DNA of 64,000 nucleotides from Limnohabitans sp. Rim8. Its GTDB lineage: Bacteria > Pseudomonadota > Gammaproteobacteria > Burkholderiales > Burkholderiaceae_C. Both the position numbers and the translations under genes were made by a program. The notes under the pieces are model-generated. The model ran no database searches. It was not told the origin of the DNA and was given only the letters and a program-made list of their open reading frames with translations. The stretch spans positions 1 through 64,000 of the forward strand of contig CAMDFK010000003.1 of assembly GCA_945897465.1 (NCBI GenBank). Direction: 5' to 3'. Below are positions 1 to 8,752 of the stretch, one piece after another. Position 1 is the stretch's first letter. Each line of letters starts with the position of its first letter.

Positions 1-663
1 GCGCAAGCTTGCAACAACCGTTTGAGCCTGAACGAGAATTTCAGCCACCTCTTTTGCGTGTAAATCAACCTTGGATGCAGTGGTGGAAACAACCGCCGCC
101 TGATCTTGAGCTTGTTTTCGCAGTAATTTGGCTTCACGATTAGCATCACCAAATGCGGATACTCGATCCAACAAATCAGCAACCCTATTGGCTTTACAAA
201 GTGGAAGGAATACTCCGATCGCTCCGACCAAATAATTAAGAGCCGGATGCATCTGCTGAAAATTTTGTGATGCATCAACAGATGTAACTGTTGTCGTTCC
301 GTCCATTAACCGCCAAAGAAAATTGTCATTCCCGTCTTGAATACTTAGACCGTCACGCCAATGGGGCTTCAACTGGCTGATAGTCGCATCCACATGACGT
401 TTAAAGTTTTGGAGCTGCCCTCGTAGTTCAACAAGCTTCGAGCCAATAACAAGTGAAGTCACATCGTTTTCTTCTTGCGGACGTAAAGAAAAAAAGACCT
501 CAAATACCATATCAACTCTGCGGCGAAAGACATCCATTGACTGATGGTCAAGAACTGGTCTTTCCTTTGAAAAGATATACCCCGCACTAACCAGCATATC
601 GTTCAAGTCTTGCCAAGAAAGGCGCGAAGCCTCCAATTCGTCGTAAAACACGTTGATGGTCAC
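1..663 (-). CDS. Unknown protein, third gene of the restriction operon (partial, C-terminus off the left edge)
   Basis: An open frame of 221 codons starts at a GTG (663-661) that overlaps the hsdS stop in a GTGA arrangement and stays open to base 1, so the gene continues beyond the window. The visible protein begins VTINVFYDELEASRLSWQDL. From about residue 175 it turns into an Ala/Gln/Lys/Val-rich stretch that looks helical, possibly coiled coil. There is no signal peptide and no nuclease, ATPase or methylase motif. The DNA is clearly richer in A/T than hsdR next door. Four-base overlap with hsdS means translational coupling is likely, so it probably serves the same restriction locus. I do not recognise the family. 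It is not the start of HsdM, since no N-6 methylase motif is present so far. Confidence 0.75.
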   Translation of the reverse strand, partial: MTINVFYDELEASRLSWQDLNDMLVSAGYIFSKERPVLDHQSMDVFRRRVDMVFEVFFSLRPQEENDVTSLVIGSKLVELRGQLQNFKRHVDATISQLKPHWRDGLSIQDGNDNFLWRLMDGTTTVTSVDASQNFQQMHPALNYLVGAIGVFLPLCKANRVADLLDRVSAFGDANREAKLLRKQAQDQAAVVSTTASKVDLHAKEVAEILVQAQTVVASLR

Positions 664-2030
664 GTTACTGTTCCCTGCAATTGATTAGTTAAAAACGCCT
701 TTGACAGCGTCGACTGCCTTAATGTCTGAGCACGGATCAGGTTGTTTTCAACCTCTGTCTCGATCCCTCGAAGAATGGACAGCTGACGGTCCAACTCTTC
801 CAAAATTCGCAACTGCTCAGCCATTGGAGGAACTGGCACAACAAATTGCCGGATATGTGCCAAGCCCAAGTCGGGTTGAGCTGTAGCCCGAACATCTCGC
901 TTGATCTGACGTTGAACAACATCCGATCGCAAGGCTGCAATCAAGAACCGGATGGGAACAAAACCACGAACAGGCTTGAGAATGGCTACGCTGTATGAGG
1001 CCTGAAAAGGTTCATCAACACACACCTCTCGAACCTCACCCACTGTGCCGTAGCGAGACAAAAGCAAATCACCGCGCTCGGGCTTGACCTTGCGGCACAG
1101 TCCTTCGTAGTCCTCTGCACTGATCAGTTTGGCTTTGGAAAAGTCGATACCTTCGTCACCAAAAAAGTCTTTGGTGCTGATGTAGGGAATGCCTGATTCC
1201 TGAGCCTTCGGCATCTTGTGATCGACATCGGCAATTTGCAAATGCAGTTGTTCCAAAGTAGCCCAAGCCCAGCCCTCAGGCAAAGACGCATCCGACACCT
1301 GCGGAGGTTCTGGCGGCTTGTACTTGCCTCGTCCAACCCATTGCGCCTTTCTTGCCTCTAAAGTGCTTTGCAAAAGCTGTTCGCCTGTTTCGTAGGTGCG
1401 GCCTTCGCGTTGGGCGATGCTGGCTTCGGTTTCGACGAGGCGGCCTTCGACGGCGGCTTTGAGGACGGAGGCTTTGTAGCGTTTGAGGTTGGCTTTGACG
1501 CGCTGGAGGTTGGCGACGGCTTCGTCGAGGCGAGAGAACTGCTTTTCAAGTTCGGCTACAACTTGCTGCTGTTCATCCAAGCCAACGATTGGAATCTCAA
1601 GGTCTTTGATTTTTTTGAGAGTCAATCGAGTAATTGCAACACCAGACATCTTTGCAAACATCGCATCTTGAACAGCAGGTGTCTGCAATGCATAGGCCAA
1701 ATACTTTGATTCAAGGCTTGGCCCTGGACGAAGTACGCCAACGCTGGATAACAATGAAAAAGGTTCACGCAATGTATTCACTGCAACACGGCCCGTTGTC
1801 GCGCCGTCTTTAATCAGCAATACGTCATTGGGCTGAACATCACATCGGGCAAAAATCTCTCGATGCGTCTTCTCGTCAACATAGGTAATGTCAGACAAGT
1901 CAAGGCCCCACGGCTTGATGTTTTTTGCGGTGACATATTTGTAAGCTCCCGCAGAGCCACTTACTGGCGAATGGTGAGTTCCATCTGTGATCTTTTGGCA
2001 AACGTCACCAAGCCGAACCATCTTTCTCAC
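660..2030 (-). CDS. hsdS: Type I restriction-modification specificity subunit HsdS
   Basis: The DNA-recognition subunit of a type I restriction enzyme, which directs the methylase and the translocase/nuclease to a bipartite target. The 456 residues show the usual layout of two target-recognition domains (about 5-150 and 250-410), each followed by a helical spacer: residues about 155-195, containing EQQQVVAELEKQFSRLDEAV, and about 405-445, containing EQLRILEELDRQLSIL. The first domain opens with the typical VRLGDVCQKITDGTHHSP. The listed start is a GTG at 2030 that overlaps the hsdR stop (GTGA); an ATG nine bases further in (2021) is an equally good start. Base composition is more A/T-rich than hsdR, as expected for a gene that is often exchanged. 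The family assignment is firm; the target sequence cannot be read from the sequence. Confidence 0.95.
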   Translation of the reverse strand: MRKMVRLGDVCQKITDGTHHSPVSGSAGAYKYVTAKNIKPWGLDLSDITYVDEKTHREIFARCDVQPNDVLLIKDGATTGRVAVNTLREPFSLLSSVGVLRPGPSLESKYLAYALQTPAVQDAMFAKMSGVAITRLTLKKIKDLEIPIVGLDEQQQVVAELEKQFSRLDEAVANLQRVKANLKRYKASVLKAAVEGRLVETEASIAQREGRTYETGEQLLQSTLEARKAQWVGRGKYKPPEPPQVSDASLPEGWAWATLEQLHLQIADVDHKMPKAQESGIPYISTKDFFGDEGIDFSKAKLISAEDYEGLCRKVKPERGDLLLSRYGTVGEVREVCVDEPFQASYSVAILKPVRGFVPIRFLIAALRSDVVQRQIKRDVRATAQPDLGLAHIRQFVVPVPPMAEQLRILEELDRQLSILRGIETEVENNLIRAQTLRQSTLSKAFLTNQLQGTVT

Positions 2031-4840
2031 GCCACCAACTCCCGATTCATCGCTTCAATCACCTGCGTCAGCTCCGCACCAAACAGCTGGTGCACTTTGC
2101 CCAGGCCGCCTTCGCTGTTGAAGGGGGCGTATTCAAAGTCGTCGGGCTCTATGCCCAGGTTCGCGGCGATGTGGTCTCGGATCATTTCTAGCCAGTGCAG
2201 TTGTTCGGGGGTGAATGGATTTTCGCCTGCACGGGCTTGGGTGGCTTGGGCCAGCCACGCGTTGTAGTTGCTTTGCACGCGCTCGGGGTAGGGCACCAGT
2301 TCGTTGTCTTGCTGCATGGCAAAGCGGACCAGGCTGACCAGGTCGGTCAGCAAGCGGCGTTGGCTGGTGCCTTTCACCTTGGTTTTGTTGAGCGCGGCAT
2401 AGGCTTGCCACAGTTGGGCCTCATGCATCAGGTGCGGCGGGGCGTGCAGCGCGTCGGCCAGGGCTTTGATGTCGCGGTAGGTCAGCGGGGCGCGGCTGGG
2501 GCGGTTGTACAAAATTTGCAGCGCGGTAATTTCGTCTTTGTGCTGGGCAATGAATTGCTCAAAGCTTTGCACCAGGCCTTTGGCGCGTTCACTGGCGGCT
2601 TCGCTAAAGCCCGCGTGCAGCAGCGTGTCTTGCGTGACGATGTCCACCACTTGGTCGGCCTTTTGGCGCAGCTGCAAGATCAAGGCACGCAGCGCGGGGT
2701 TGGCAAAGGGTTTGGCGGCTTCCACCTTTTTGGCTTCAGCCTCAAAGGGCGATGTGTATTCATGAACGTTCAGCGCTTGCACAATGCCGCTGGCCATGTC
2801 GCGCAGGCTTTTGCCGCCGCTGGCCTCTAGCACTTTGGCGTGGTCGGCGGGGCTCAGGTCTTTGTCCAGCCGGGCCAGGCGGGCGGCCACGCTGCTCAGC
2901 ACTTCGTCTTCCACATTGCCCAGGCTCACGGCTTGCAGCAATTTGTCCAGGGGCACCGTCTTCTTGGTGTCCATGGGGCGGCTGTCGGTTTTGTCGCGCT
3001 CACACACGCCCACGGCGTCCACGATCACAAAGTGGTCCTTCACCTTGGCATCGGGCGTCACGGCTTGCAGGTCGGCCGGGTTGCACACGCGCACGCCACG
3101 GCCTTTCATCTGCTCAAAGAAGCTGCGGCTTTTGACCGAGCGCATGAACACCACAATCTCCACCGGCTTGATGTCGGTGCCGGTGGCGATCATGTCCACC
3201 GTCACGGCTACACGCGGCCAATAGGTGGTGCGAAAGTCTTTGATGAGTTGCTCAGGCTTGGTGCCTGTGGTGCGGTAGGTGATCTTTTGCGCAAACTCGT
3301 TGCCCTTGCCAAATTCCTCGCGCAGGATTTCCACGATCTTCTCGGCGTGGTTGTCGTCTTTGGCAAAGACCAGCGTCTTGGGCACCTCGGTGCGGCCGGG
3401 GAAAATTTCGGTGTGCAGCCGGTCGCGAAAGGTGGTGATGACTTTGCGGATCTGGTCGGGCGTTTGTACGCTGCGGTCCAGCTCGTTGGGGTCGTATTCA
3501 AAGTCTTCGTCGAGCTGCCAAGCGCTTTTACGTCGGGTGGCTTTGTCCACGGTTTCCAGCCAAAAGCCTTTTTCGACCTTGGCACCTTTTTCGGTCACTT
3601 CGGTCTGGATACGGTACACGTCGTAATTGACGTTCACCCCATCGGCTACGGCTTGGGTATGGCCGTATTCCATGACCAAGTTTTGGTTGAAGAAGCCAAA
3701 GGTTTGTTTGTTGGGCGTGGCGGTCAGGCCTACCAGATACGAGTCGTAATACTCCAGCACTTGCCGCCACAGGTTGTAGATGCTGCGGTGCGCTTCGTCG
3801 GTCACCACAATGTCAAACAGCTCAATGGGGAAAGCCGGGTTGTAGCCAATGGGCTCGGGGTCTTTGAACAGGCTCTCAGCACCCTCGGTGCTTTCTTCGT
3901 CGGCCTCGGGGGGCAGCTCTTTGCCTTTGAGCAAACTGAACATGCGCTGGATGGTGCAGATGACCACGCGGGCGCTGGTGTCCACCTGGTTGCCTTGCAG
4001 GTGCTGCACGATGAACTCTTCGCCAAACTTGTAGCTGTTGTAGGGGCTGGCGTATTGGTCGAATTCTTTTTTGGTCTGGCGGCCCAGGTTGCCTCGGTCC
4101 ACCAAAAACAGCACGCGCCGCGCCCCACCAAACTTGATGAGGCGGTAAATGAAGCTGATGGCGGTGAAGGTTTTGCCGCTGCCCGTGGCCATTTGGATGA
4201 GGGCTTTGGGTTTGTTGGCAGCCAAACTCTTTTCAAGGTTTTGCACCGCTTTGATTTGCGCGGGCCACAGCTGGTAGTTGGCCCCGCCCTGCCCCCATTG
4301 GGTGACGAGTTCGGGCATGTGCTGCATGCGGGCCAAAAAGGTGCCCGTGGGCAGGTAGCCCGCGGCGGGCTCGTGGCTGGGCAGTGTACCCACGGCCACC
4401 AGATTGGGCGAAACCGGCACAGCGGTTTGCAGCCACTTATCCAGCATCTCGGGCTTGAAGAACGCAAACACCCGGCGCGAGCGCGGGTGCGGGTCCAGCC
4501 CGTTGGTGAATTGGGTCTCCACCCCGGTGGACTCGAACAAAAACGGTAATGGCCTGCGCCATGCGGGCAAGGCAGCGGGCAGGCCCTGGGCGTAGCGCTC
4601 GGACTGAACCTCCACGCCTTTGAGGGTGACACCTTCTTTCTTGGCCTCGATCACGCCGCAAGCTTTGCCGTTCACATACAGCAGGTAGTCGGCAAAGCCG
4701 TGACCGGGGTTGAGTGGGAATTCACGGATGGCCACGGCCTGAGCCGCATGCAAATTGACTTGGTCGATGTTGCAAACATGCCAGCCAGCGGCTTGCAAGA
4801 GTTGGTCAATCTGAACGCGGGCTTTGGCTTCTGGAGTCAT
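2027..4840 (-). CDS. hsdR: Type I restriction enzyme subunit HsdR (EcoEI-like)
   Basis: The motor and nuclease subunit of a type I restriction enzyme. It pumps DNA using ATP and cuts at a distance. In order along its 937 residues: an N-terminal PD-(D/E)xK nuclease (D51 in GFADYLLY, then E65-A-K67), a superfamily 2 helicase core with Walker A ATGSGKT at 218-224, DEAH at 348-351 and TAT at 373-375, a second RecA fold with the MKGRGVR motif, and a C-terminal helical region like that of EcoEI R proteins. It is the first gene of a minus-strand operon and overlaps hsdS by four bases. No hsdM lies upstream, where a terminator and an unrelated binding-protein gene are found, so the methylase must lie downstream beyond base 1, or elsewhere, or be missing. 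Confidence 0.95.
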   Translation of the reverse strand: MTPEAKARVQIDQLLQAAGWHVCNIDQVNLHAAQAVAIREFPLNPGHGFADYLLYVNGKACGVIEAKKEGVTLKGVEVQSERYAQGLPAALPAWRRPLPFLFESTGVETQFTNGLDPHPRSRRVFAFFKPEMLDKWLQTAVPVSPNLVAVGTLPSHEPAAGYLPTGTFLARMQHMPELVTQWGQGGANYQLWPAQIKAVQNLEKSLAANKPKALIQMATGSGKTFTAISFIYRLIKFGGARRVLFLVDRGNLGRQTKKEFDQYASPYNSYKFGEEFIVQHLQGNQVDTSARVVICTIQRMFSLLKGKELPPEADEESTEGAESLFKDPEPIGYNPAFPIELFDIVVTDEAHRSIYNLWRQVLEYYDSYLVGLTATPNKQTFGFFNQNLVMEYGHTQAVADGVNVNYDVYRIQTEVTEKGAKVEKGFWLETVDKATRRKSAWQLDEDFEYDPNELDRSVQTPDQIRKVITTFRDRLHTEIFPGRTEVPKTLVFAKDDNHAEKIVEILREEFGKGNEFAQKITYRTTGTKPEQLIKDFRTTYWPRVAVTVDMIATGTDIKPVEIVVFMRSVKSRSFFEQMKGRGVRVCNPADLQAVTPDAKVKDHFVIVDAVGVCERDKTDSRPMDTKKTVPLDKLLQAVSLGNVEDEVLSSVAARLARLDKDLSPADHAKVLEASGGKSLRDMASGIVQALNVHEYTSPFEAEAKKVEAAKPFANPALRALILQLRQKADQVVDIVTQDTLLHAGFSEAASERAKGLVQSFEQFIAQHKDEITALQILYNRPSRAPLTYRDIKALADALHAPPHLMHEAQLWQAYAALNKTKVKGTSQRRLLTDLVSLVRFAMQQDNELVPYPERVQSNYNAWLAQATQARAGENPFTPEQLHWLEMIRDHIAANLGIEPDDFEYAPFNSEGGLGKVHQLFGAELTQVIEAMNRELVA

Positions 4841-4896
4841 TCAGCGGGCGGCTATTTTTAATTCGAAGGTGTCCATTCTAGGGGTGCAAACAGACA

Positions 4897-4930
4897 AAAG
4901 CCCCGGCACTTTAGAAAATGCCGGGGCTTT
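4897..4930. terminator. Strong intrinsic terminator between the binding-protein gene and hsdR
   Basis: A perfect 12-bp inverted repeat, AAAGCCCCGGCA and TGCCGGGGCTTT, with a 10-base loop. It is T-rich on the 3' side of both strands. It lies downstream of the minus-strand Bug-family gene and upstream of hsdR, so it separates the restriction operon from its neighbour. Confidence 0.85.
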
Positions 4931-5033
4931 GTGCAGCAGTGGCTGGGGCGCAGGTCATCGGCCTGCGAGTCTTCGCGCACGGGGGTGCGCTCCCACAAGG
5001 GAGGGCACTCCTAAACTGGGCAAAGCCACTACA

Positions 5034-6038
5034 TCAGTCGAGCTTGATGCCCAAGTCCACCGCCAGCTTGATCCACACGGGTACTTCAGCTTCCCAGTCT
5101 TTGCGTGTGCCGGCCAGGTTTTTGGGTTTGTTGGGGATGGCGAAGGTCTCGCGCAGCTTGGCGGCCTTGTCGGTGTTGGACCAGGCCACGGCTTCATCGG
5201 CCAGGAGTCTGAGCACGGCTTCGGGTGTGCCGGCCGGAGCCACCAAGGGCAGGCCGCCTTCCAAAGTGACCAACTTGGCGGTATCACCTTGCTCCATGAG
5301 GGTGGGCACGTTGGGCAGTTTGGGGGAGCGGTAGCTGCCGGTCACACCGATGGCACGCACGCCACGGCTGGCCACGGCATTGAAGGCCAGGTAGCTGCCA
5401 ATGGCAATTTGCGACTGGCCGGAAGCCACGTCCAGCCACATGGGTGCTTCGCCCCGGTAATGCACCGACTGGATTTGGGTGCCGTGTACGCGGTTGGTCT
5501 GGTCGGCCACCATGTGGGGGTACGAGCCCGGTGCGTAAGTGCCCATGGACACCGGGTTTTTCTTGGCCCAAGCCACAAATTCGGCCATGTTGGTGGCCGG
5601 AATTTTGTCGTTGATGCCCACCACCAGAGGCCCCGAGGGGAACACGGTGACCGGGGTCAGGTCCTTGTCGAGGTTGTAAGGCAGTTTGGAATACAAAATG
5701 CGGTTCTGCCAAAAGGTGCCCGAGGTGCTCATGACCAAGGTGTAACCATCGGCAGGCGATTTGGCCGCTGCATCAATGCCAATGATGGCACCCGCACCTG
5801 GTTTGTTGTCGATGACCACCGGTACGCCCAGCTTGGTAGACAAGTGTTCGCCATAACTGCGTGCCAAGGCGTCGGTCAGGCCGCCGGGCGGGAAAGCCAC
5901 GATGATCCGAATGGGTTTGGCAGGCCATTTGGTCTGCGCCCAAGCATGGACCCAAGGCGTGCTGGCAGCCACGGTGCTCGCAGCCACTGCGGCAGTTTGA
6001 AGAAAGGAACGGCGGTCAGAAATGCGTTTCATGGTCAT
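5034..6038 (-). CDS. Tripartite tricarboxylate transporter substrate-binding protein (Bug/TctC family), Tat-exported
   Basis: A periplasmic solute-binding protein of the Bug (TctC) family, which binds small carboxylates and is found in very many copies in Burkholderiales. Start chosen at ATG 6038 (or 6032); the longer GTG reading from 6083 adds residues ahead of the signal. The N-terminus carries a twin-arginine motif (DRRSFLQ) followed by a hydrophobic Ala-rich stretch ending in HAWA, so export is probably by Tat. The mature part opens with WPAKPIRIIVAFPPGG, the family's usual first strand and ligand loop, and has the usual length of about 300 residues. No TctA or TctB membrane genes are adjacent, so it is an orphan, as is common for Bug proteins. 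The ligand is unknown. Confidence 0.9.
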   Translation of the reverse strand: MTMKRISDRRSFLQTAAVAASTVAASTPWVHAWAQTKWPAKPIRIIVAFPPGGLTDALARSYGEHLSTKLGVPVVIDNKPGAGAIIGIDAAAKSPADGYTLVMSTSGTFWQNRILYSKLPYNLDKDLTPVTVFPSGPLVVGINDKIPATNMAEFVAWAKKNPVSMGTYAPGSYPHMVADQTNRVHGTQIQSVHYRGEAPMWLDVASGQSQIAIGSYLAFNAVASRGVRAIGVTGSYRSPKLPNVPTLMEQGDTAKLVTLEGGLPLVAPAGTPEAVLRLLADEAVAWSNTDKAAKLRETFAIPNKPKNLAGTRKDWEAEVPVWIKLAVDLGIKLD

Positions 6039-6344
6039 GCGCGTGAGCGGTTTGTTGATGCCACTCAGTCTAGGTGAACACACCCTGATGTTGAATTGGG
6101 GTTTGAACCCATAGCCTGTTCACAAAGCGACATCCAAGTACCGTTCTGGCTTTGTGCGACAATCAACCCGTTGCAGCCTCCAGTTGCCGCAACATCAGCA
6201 CTTCTGCTGGGGCCTGACCTAGGCAACGCTCAAAACAAGCGCCTGCGGTTTCCATGCCCACCCTAAGACCTATCGGCCAACACTGGTAACTGCCAACAGC
6301 AGTTGAATGAGCCGATACCCGCGCCGGACATGGCGCTCTGAAAA
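6039..6344. other. Divergent intergenic region between the Bug-family gene and rhlE
   Basis: About 300 bases containing the promoters of both flanking genes. No convincing Shine-Dalgarno lies before the rhlE ATG (6345), and I see no long inverted repeat or open frame. The length leaves room for a long 5' leader on rhlE, as is common for cold-regulated DEAD-box helicases, but nothing in the sequence proves it. Confidence 0.4.
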
Positions 6345-8156
6345 ATGAACTTTGAAGAATTGAACTTGGCTCCGGCCCTCATGCAAGCTGTGCGCGAGCT
6401 CGGCTACGAAACCCCCACGCCCATTCAGGCACAAGCCATACCCGCTGTCCTGGCTGGGCAAGATTTGTTGGCTGGTGCACAAACCGGCACCGGCAAAACC
6501 GCCGCCTTCACCTTACCGTTGCTGCACAAGCTGAGCCTGAGCGAAGCGGGCCAAAACCGCTTTGGCGGCAAAGCCATTCGCGCTTTGGTGCTGACCCCCA
6601 CCCGCGAATTGGCCGCTCAGGTCGAAGAGTCGGTGCGCGACTACGGCAAATACCTCCAACTCGACTCCACCGTGATCTTCGGTGGCGTGGGCATGAACCC
6701 GCAAATCAGCAAGATCAAAAAAGGCGTGGACATTTTGGTGGCCACCCCCGGCCGTTTGCTCGACCTGCAAGGCCAGGGTTTTCTGGACTTGTCCAGCATC
6801 GAGATTTTGGTGCTCGACGAAGCCGACCGCATGCTGGACATGGGCTTCATCCACGATGTGAAAAAAGTGCTGGCCCTGGTGCCCAAAGACAAGCAAAGCC
6901 TGCTTTTCTCGGCCACCTTCAGCGACGAGATCCGCGAATTGGCGGGCAACCTGCTCAAGAACCCGCAAAGCATCCAAGTCACGCCTAGCAACACCACCGT
7001 GCAGCGCATCACGCAAGTGATCCACCCTGTGGGACGCAGCAAGAAAAAAGACGTGTTGTTGCACATCATCCAGAAACACGACTGGAGCCAGGTGTTGGTG
7101 TTCACCCGCACCAAGTTCGGCGCCAACAACGTGGCCGACTTCCTGACCAAAAATGGCGTCAAAGCCATGGCCCTGCACGGCAACAAGAGTCAGACCGCCC
7201 GCACACAAGCGCTGGCCGGTTTCAAGAGCGGCGAGATCCGTGCTTTGGTGGCCACCGACATTGCGGCACGCGGCATCGACATCGAAGACTTGCCACACGT
7301 CGTGAACTTTGAAATCCCGAACGTGTCCGAAGACTATGTGCACCGCATTGGCCGCACCGGCCGCGCGGGCGCCAGCGGCGAGGCGGTGAGCTTGGTCTGT
7401 CTGGACGAAGAAGGCTTCATGATGGACATCGAGCGCTTCACCCGGCAAGAGATTCCCGTGCAGTTGCTCGAAGGGTTTGGCCCTGAGCCAGGCGAAGTGG
7501 CCGAGCCCATCGCCATGGGTCGCCAGACTTTGTGGGGCGGCGCAGGCAAGCCCCCCAGCCGTGATGTCATGGCCGCAGCCGCCAAAGCCGCACGCCAGGA
7601 CATGATGCAACGCATCCGCGACAACAAAGTCGCCGTGGGCGGCGGTGGTGGTGGTCAACGCCAACCCCGCGCCGAAGGTCAGGGCCAGCCCCGTCCCTCG
7701 CGCAACGCACCGCCTCCATCCCGCCGCAATGGGCCGCAAGGCGCACCCCGCTTTGAGGGACAAGGTGATGGCCGCCGTGAAGGTGGACGTGGTCAAGAGC
7801 AACGCGGCGAGCCACGTTTTGACAGCCGGGGTGACGGCCAAGGCCGCCCAGCACCGCGCGGACCACGACCAGAAGGCCGCGGACCAACCCGTGGCGGCCA
7901 AGGTGGTCCAGGTGGTGGTCAAGACCGTCGCGTAGATGATGGCGACGAATTGCCACGCCACATAGATCCGCTCAAAACCACGCAGTTTGCACGCCTGGAC
8001 TTGCCCAATCGTAAGCCCGTGCGCACCAGTGGCCAGCCTGACCCGACCCGCACCAGCATCGACAGTTTGGCCAGCAGCGGCCGCCGGCACGGCGGTGGTG
8101 GCTACGGCGGCGGCAACCGTGGCGGTAATGGCGGAGGCCGTGGTTTCGGTCGTTGA
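6345..8156 (+). CDS. rhlE: DEAD-box ATP-dependent RNA helicase RhlE with long Arg/Gly-rich tail
   Basis: An ATP-driven RNA helicase of the RhlE group, which remodels RNA in ribosome assembly, RNA decay and cold growth. The core has all the expected motifs: a Q motif in the first 30 residues, AQTGTGKT (45-52), PTRELA (85-90), DEAD (158-161), SAT (189-191), ARGIDIED and [10 protein letters not shown] in the second RecA domain. From about residue 425 to the end (603) the protein is a low-complexity tail rich in Gly, Arg, Pro and Gln with many RGG/RGP-like units, and a final Gly-rich block. This is much longer than the tail of E. coli RhlE. Such tails bind RNA and may drive condensate formation; that role is inferred. 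A terminator follows. Confidence 0.95.
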   Translation: MNFEELNLAPALMQAVRELGYETPTPIQAQAIPAVLAGQDLLAGAQTGTGKTAAFTLPLLHKLSLSEAGQNRFGGKAIRALVLTPTRELAAQVEESVRDYGKYLQLDSTVIFGGVGMNPQISKIKKGVDILVATPGRLLDLQGQGFLDLSSIEILVLDEADRMLDMGFIHDVKKVLALVPKDKQSLLFSATFSDEIRELAGNLLKNPQSIQVTPSNTTVQRITQVIHPVGRSKKKDVLLHIIQKHDWSQVLVFTRTKFGANNVADFLTKNGVKAMALHGNKSQTARTQALAGFKSGEIRALVATDIAARGIDIEDLPHVVNFEIPNVSEDYVHRIGRTGRAGASGEAVSLVCLDEEGFMMDIERFTRQEIPVQLLEGFGPEPGEVAEPIAMGRQTLWGGAGKPPSRDVMAAAAKAARQDMMQRIRDNKVAVGGGGGGQRQPRAEGQGQPRPSRNAPPPSRRNGPQGAPRFEGQGDGRREGGRGQEQRGEPRFDSRGDGQGRPAPRGPRPEGRGPTRGGQGGPGGGQDRRVDDGDELPRHIDPLKTTQFARLDLPNRKPVRTSGQPDPTRTSIDSLASSGRRHGGGGYGGGNRGGNGGGRGFGR

Positions 8157-8176
8157 TCAGCAACCTGACCCGTTTC

Positions 8177-8206
8177 AAGAGCCCGCCGACTGTGGGCTCT
8201 TTTTTG
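8177..8206 (+). terminator. Intrinsic terminator of rhlE
   Basis: Stem AAGAGCCC (8177-8184) with GGGCTCTT (8194-8201), 9-base loop, followed by a run of T. It lies 20 bases after the rhlE stop. Confidence 0.85.
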
Positions 8207-8225
8207 CCCTAAGGGCTGTCGAAAA

Positions 8226-8609
8226 TCAGTCGCGAACAAACAGGGTTACCAAAGGGTCAGGGCCGACCTGGCGGCTCCAGTGGCCATGCACTGTGGCATC
8301 GAATGTCGCCCCATCGGGCAAGGTGTCGGCCGAATAAAAGAATTCACCCGGGCCAAAGGTGCGCGAGCTGCCGTCTTGCAAAAAAATCTCCATCTGCCCG
8401 CCCAACACAAACAGCCATTGCGGATGGCCCGTGCAATGGAAGCTGCTTCGAAAACCCACAGGGCTTTGGCGCAATTGGCAGGCGCTGGCCGCCATCAAGG
8501 CCGACAAACGGCTTTGCGGGGTGCCCTCGGTCAGGGGCACTTCTTCGTCCCGAAAACGGGCGCGGCCGTCGGTATCGGTAAAGAGTATGACTTTGTTCAA
8601 GGTATCCAT
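8226..8609 (-). CDS. Small cupin-fold protein
   Basis: A 127-residue single-domain protein beginning MDTLNKVILFTDTDGRARFR. The middle reads FHCTGHPQWLFVLGGQMEIF and then GSSRTFGPGEFFYSADTLPDG, the two-part cupin barrel pattern with the G(X)5HXH-like and G(X)5PXG-like sections. Metal-binding His are incomplete compared with classical cupins. Its role is unknown. It is convergent with rhlE, and the 59 bases between its start and the next gene's leader hold its promoter. Confidence 0.75.
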   Translation of the reverse strand: MDTLNKVILFTDTDGRARFRDEEVPLTEGTPQSRLSALMAASACQLRQSPVGFRSSFHCTGHPQWLFVLGGQMEIFLQDGSSRTFGPGEFFYSADTLPDGATFDATVHGHWSRQVGPDPLVTLFVRD

Positions 8610-8752
8610 GGCACCAGGCTCCGTTCAAACCAAACCTGGATTGTCAACGAGGCCAAGGGTCGCAATGGATGTGCAGGGGTTTCTCCGTAGATGGGGCCTC
8701 GCTGGGGCCCTATACGATAGACGCATTTGCCCACAGAGGCTCAGGAGACCCC

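Noticed and set aside
2840-4549. A 569-codon open frame on the plus strand opposite hsdR
   Set aside because: It is the antisense shadow of hsdR in GC-rich DNA. The composition is His/Val/Gly-rich without domains, and hsdR is fully supported.
6513-8090. A 525-codon open frame opposite rhlE
   Set aside because: It spans the helicase core and the repetitive tail in antisense, has no recognisable domain, and follows from codon bias.
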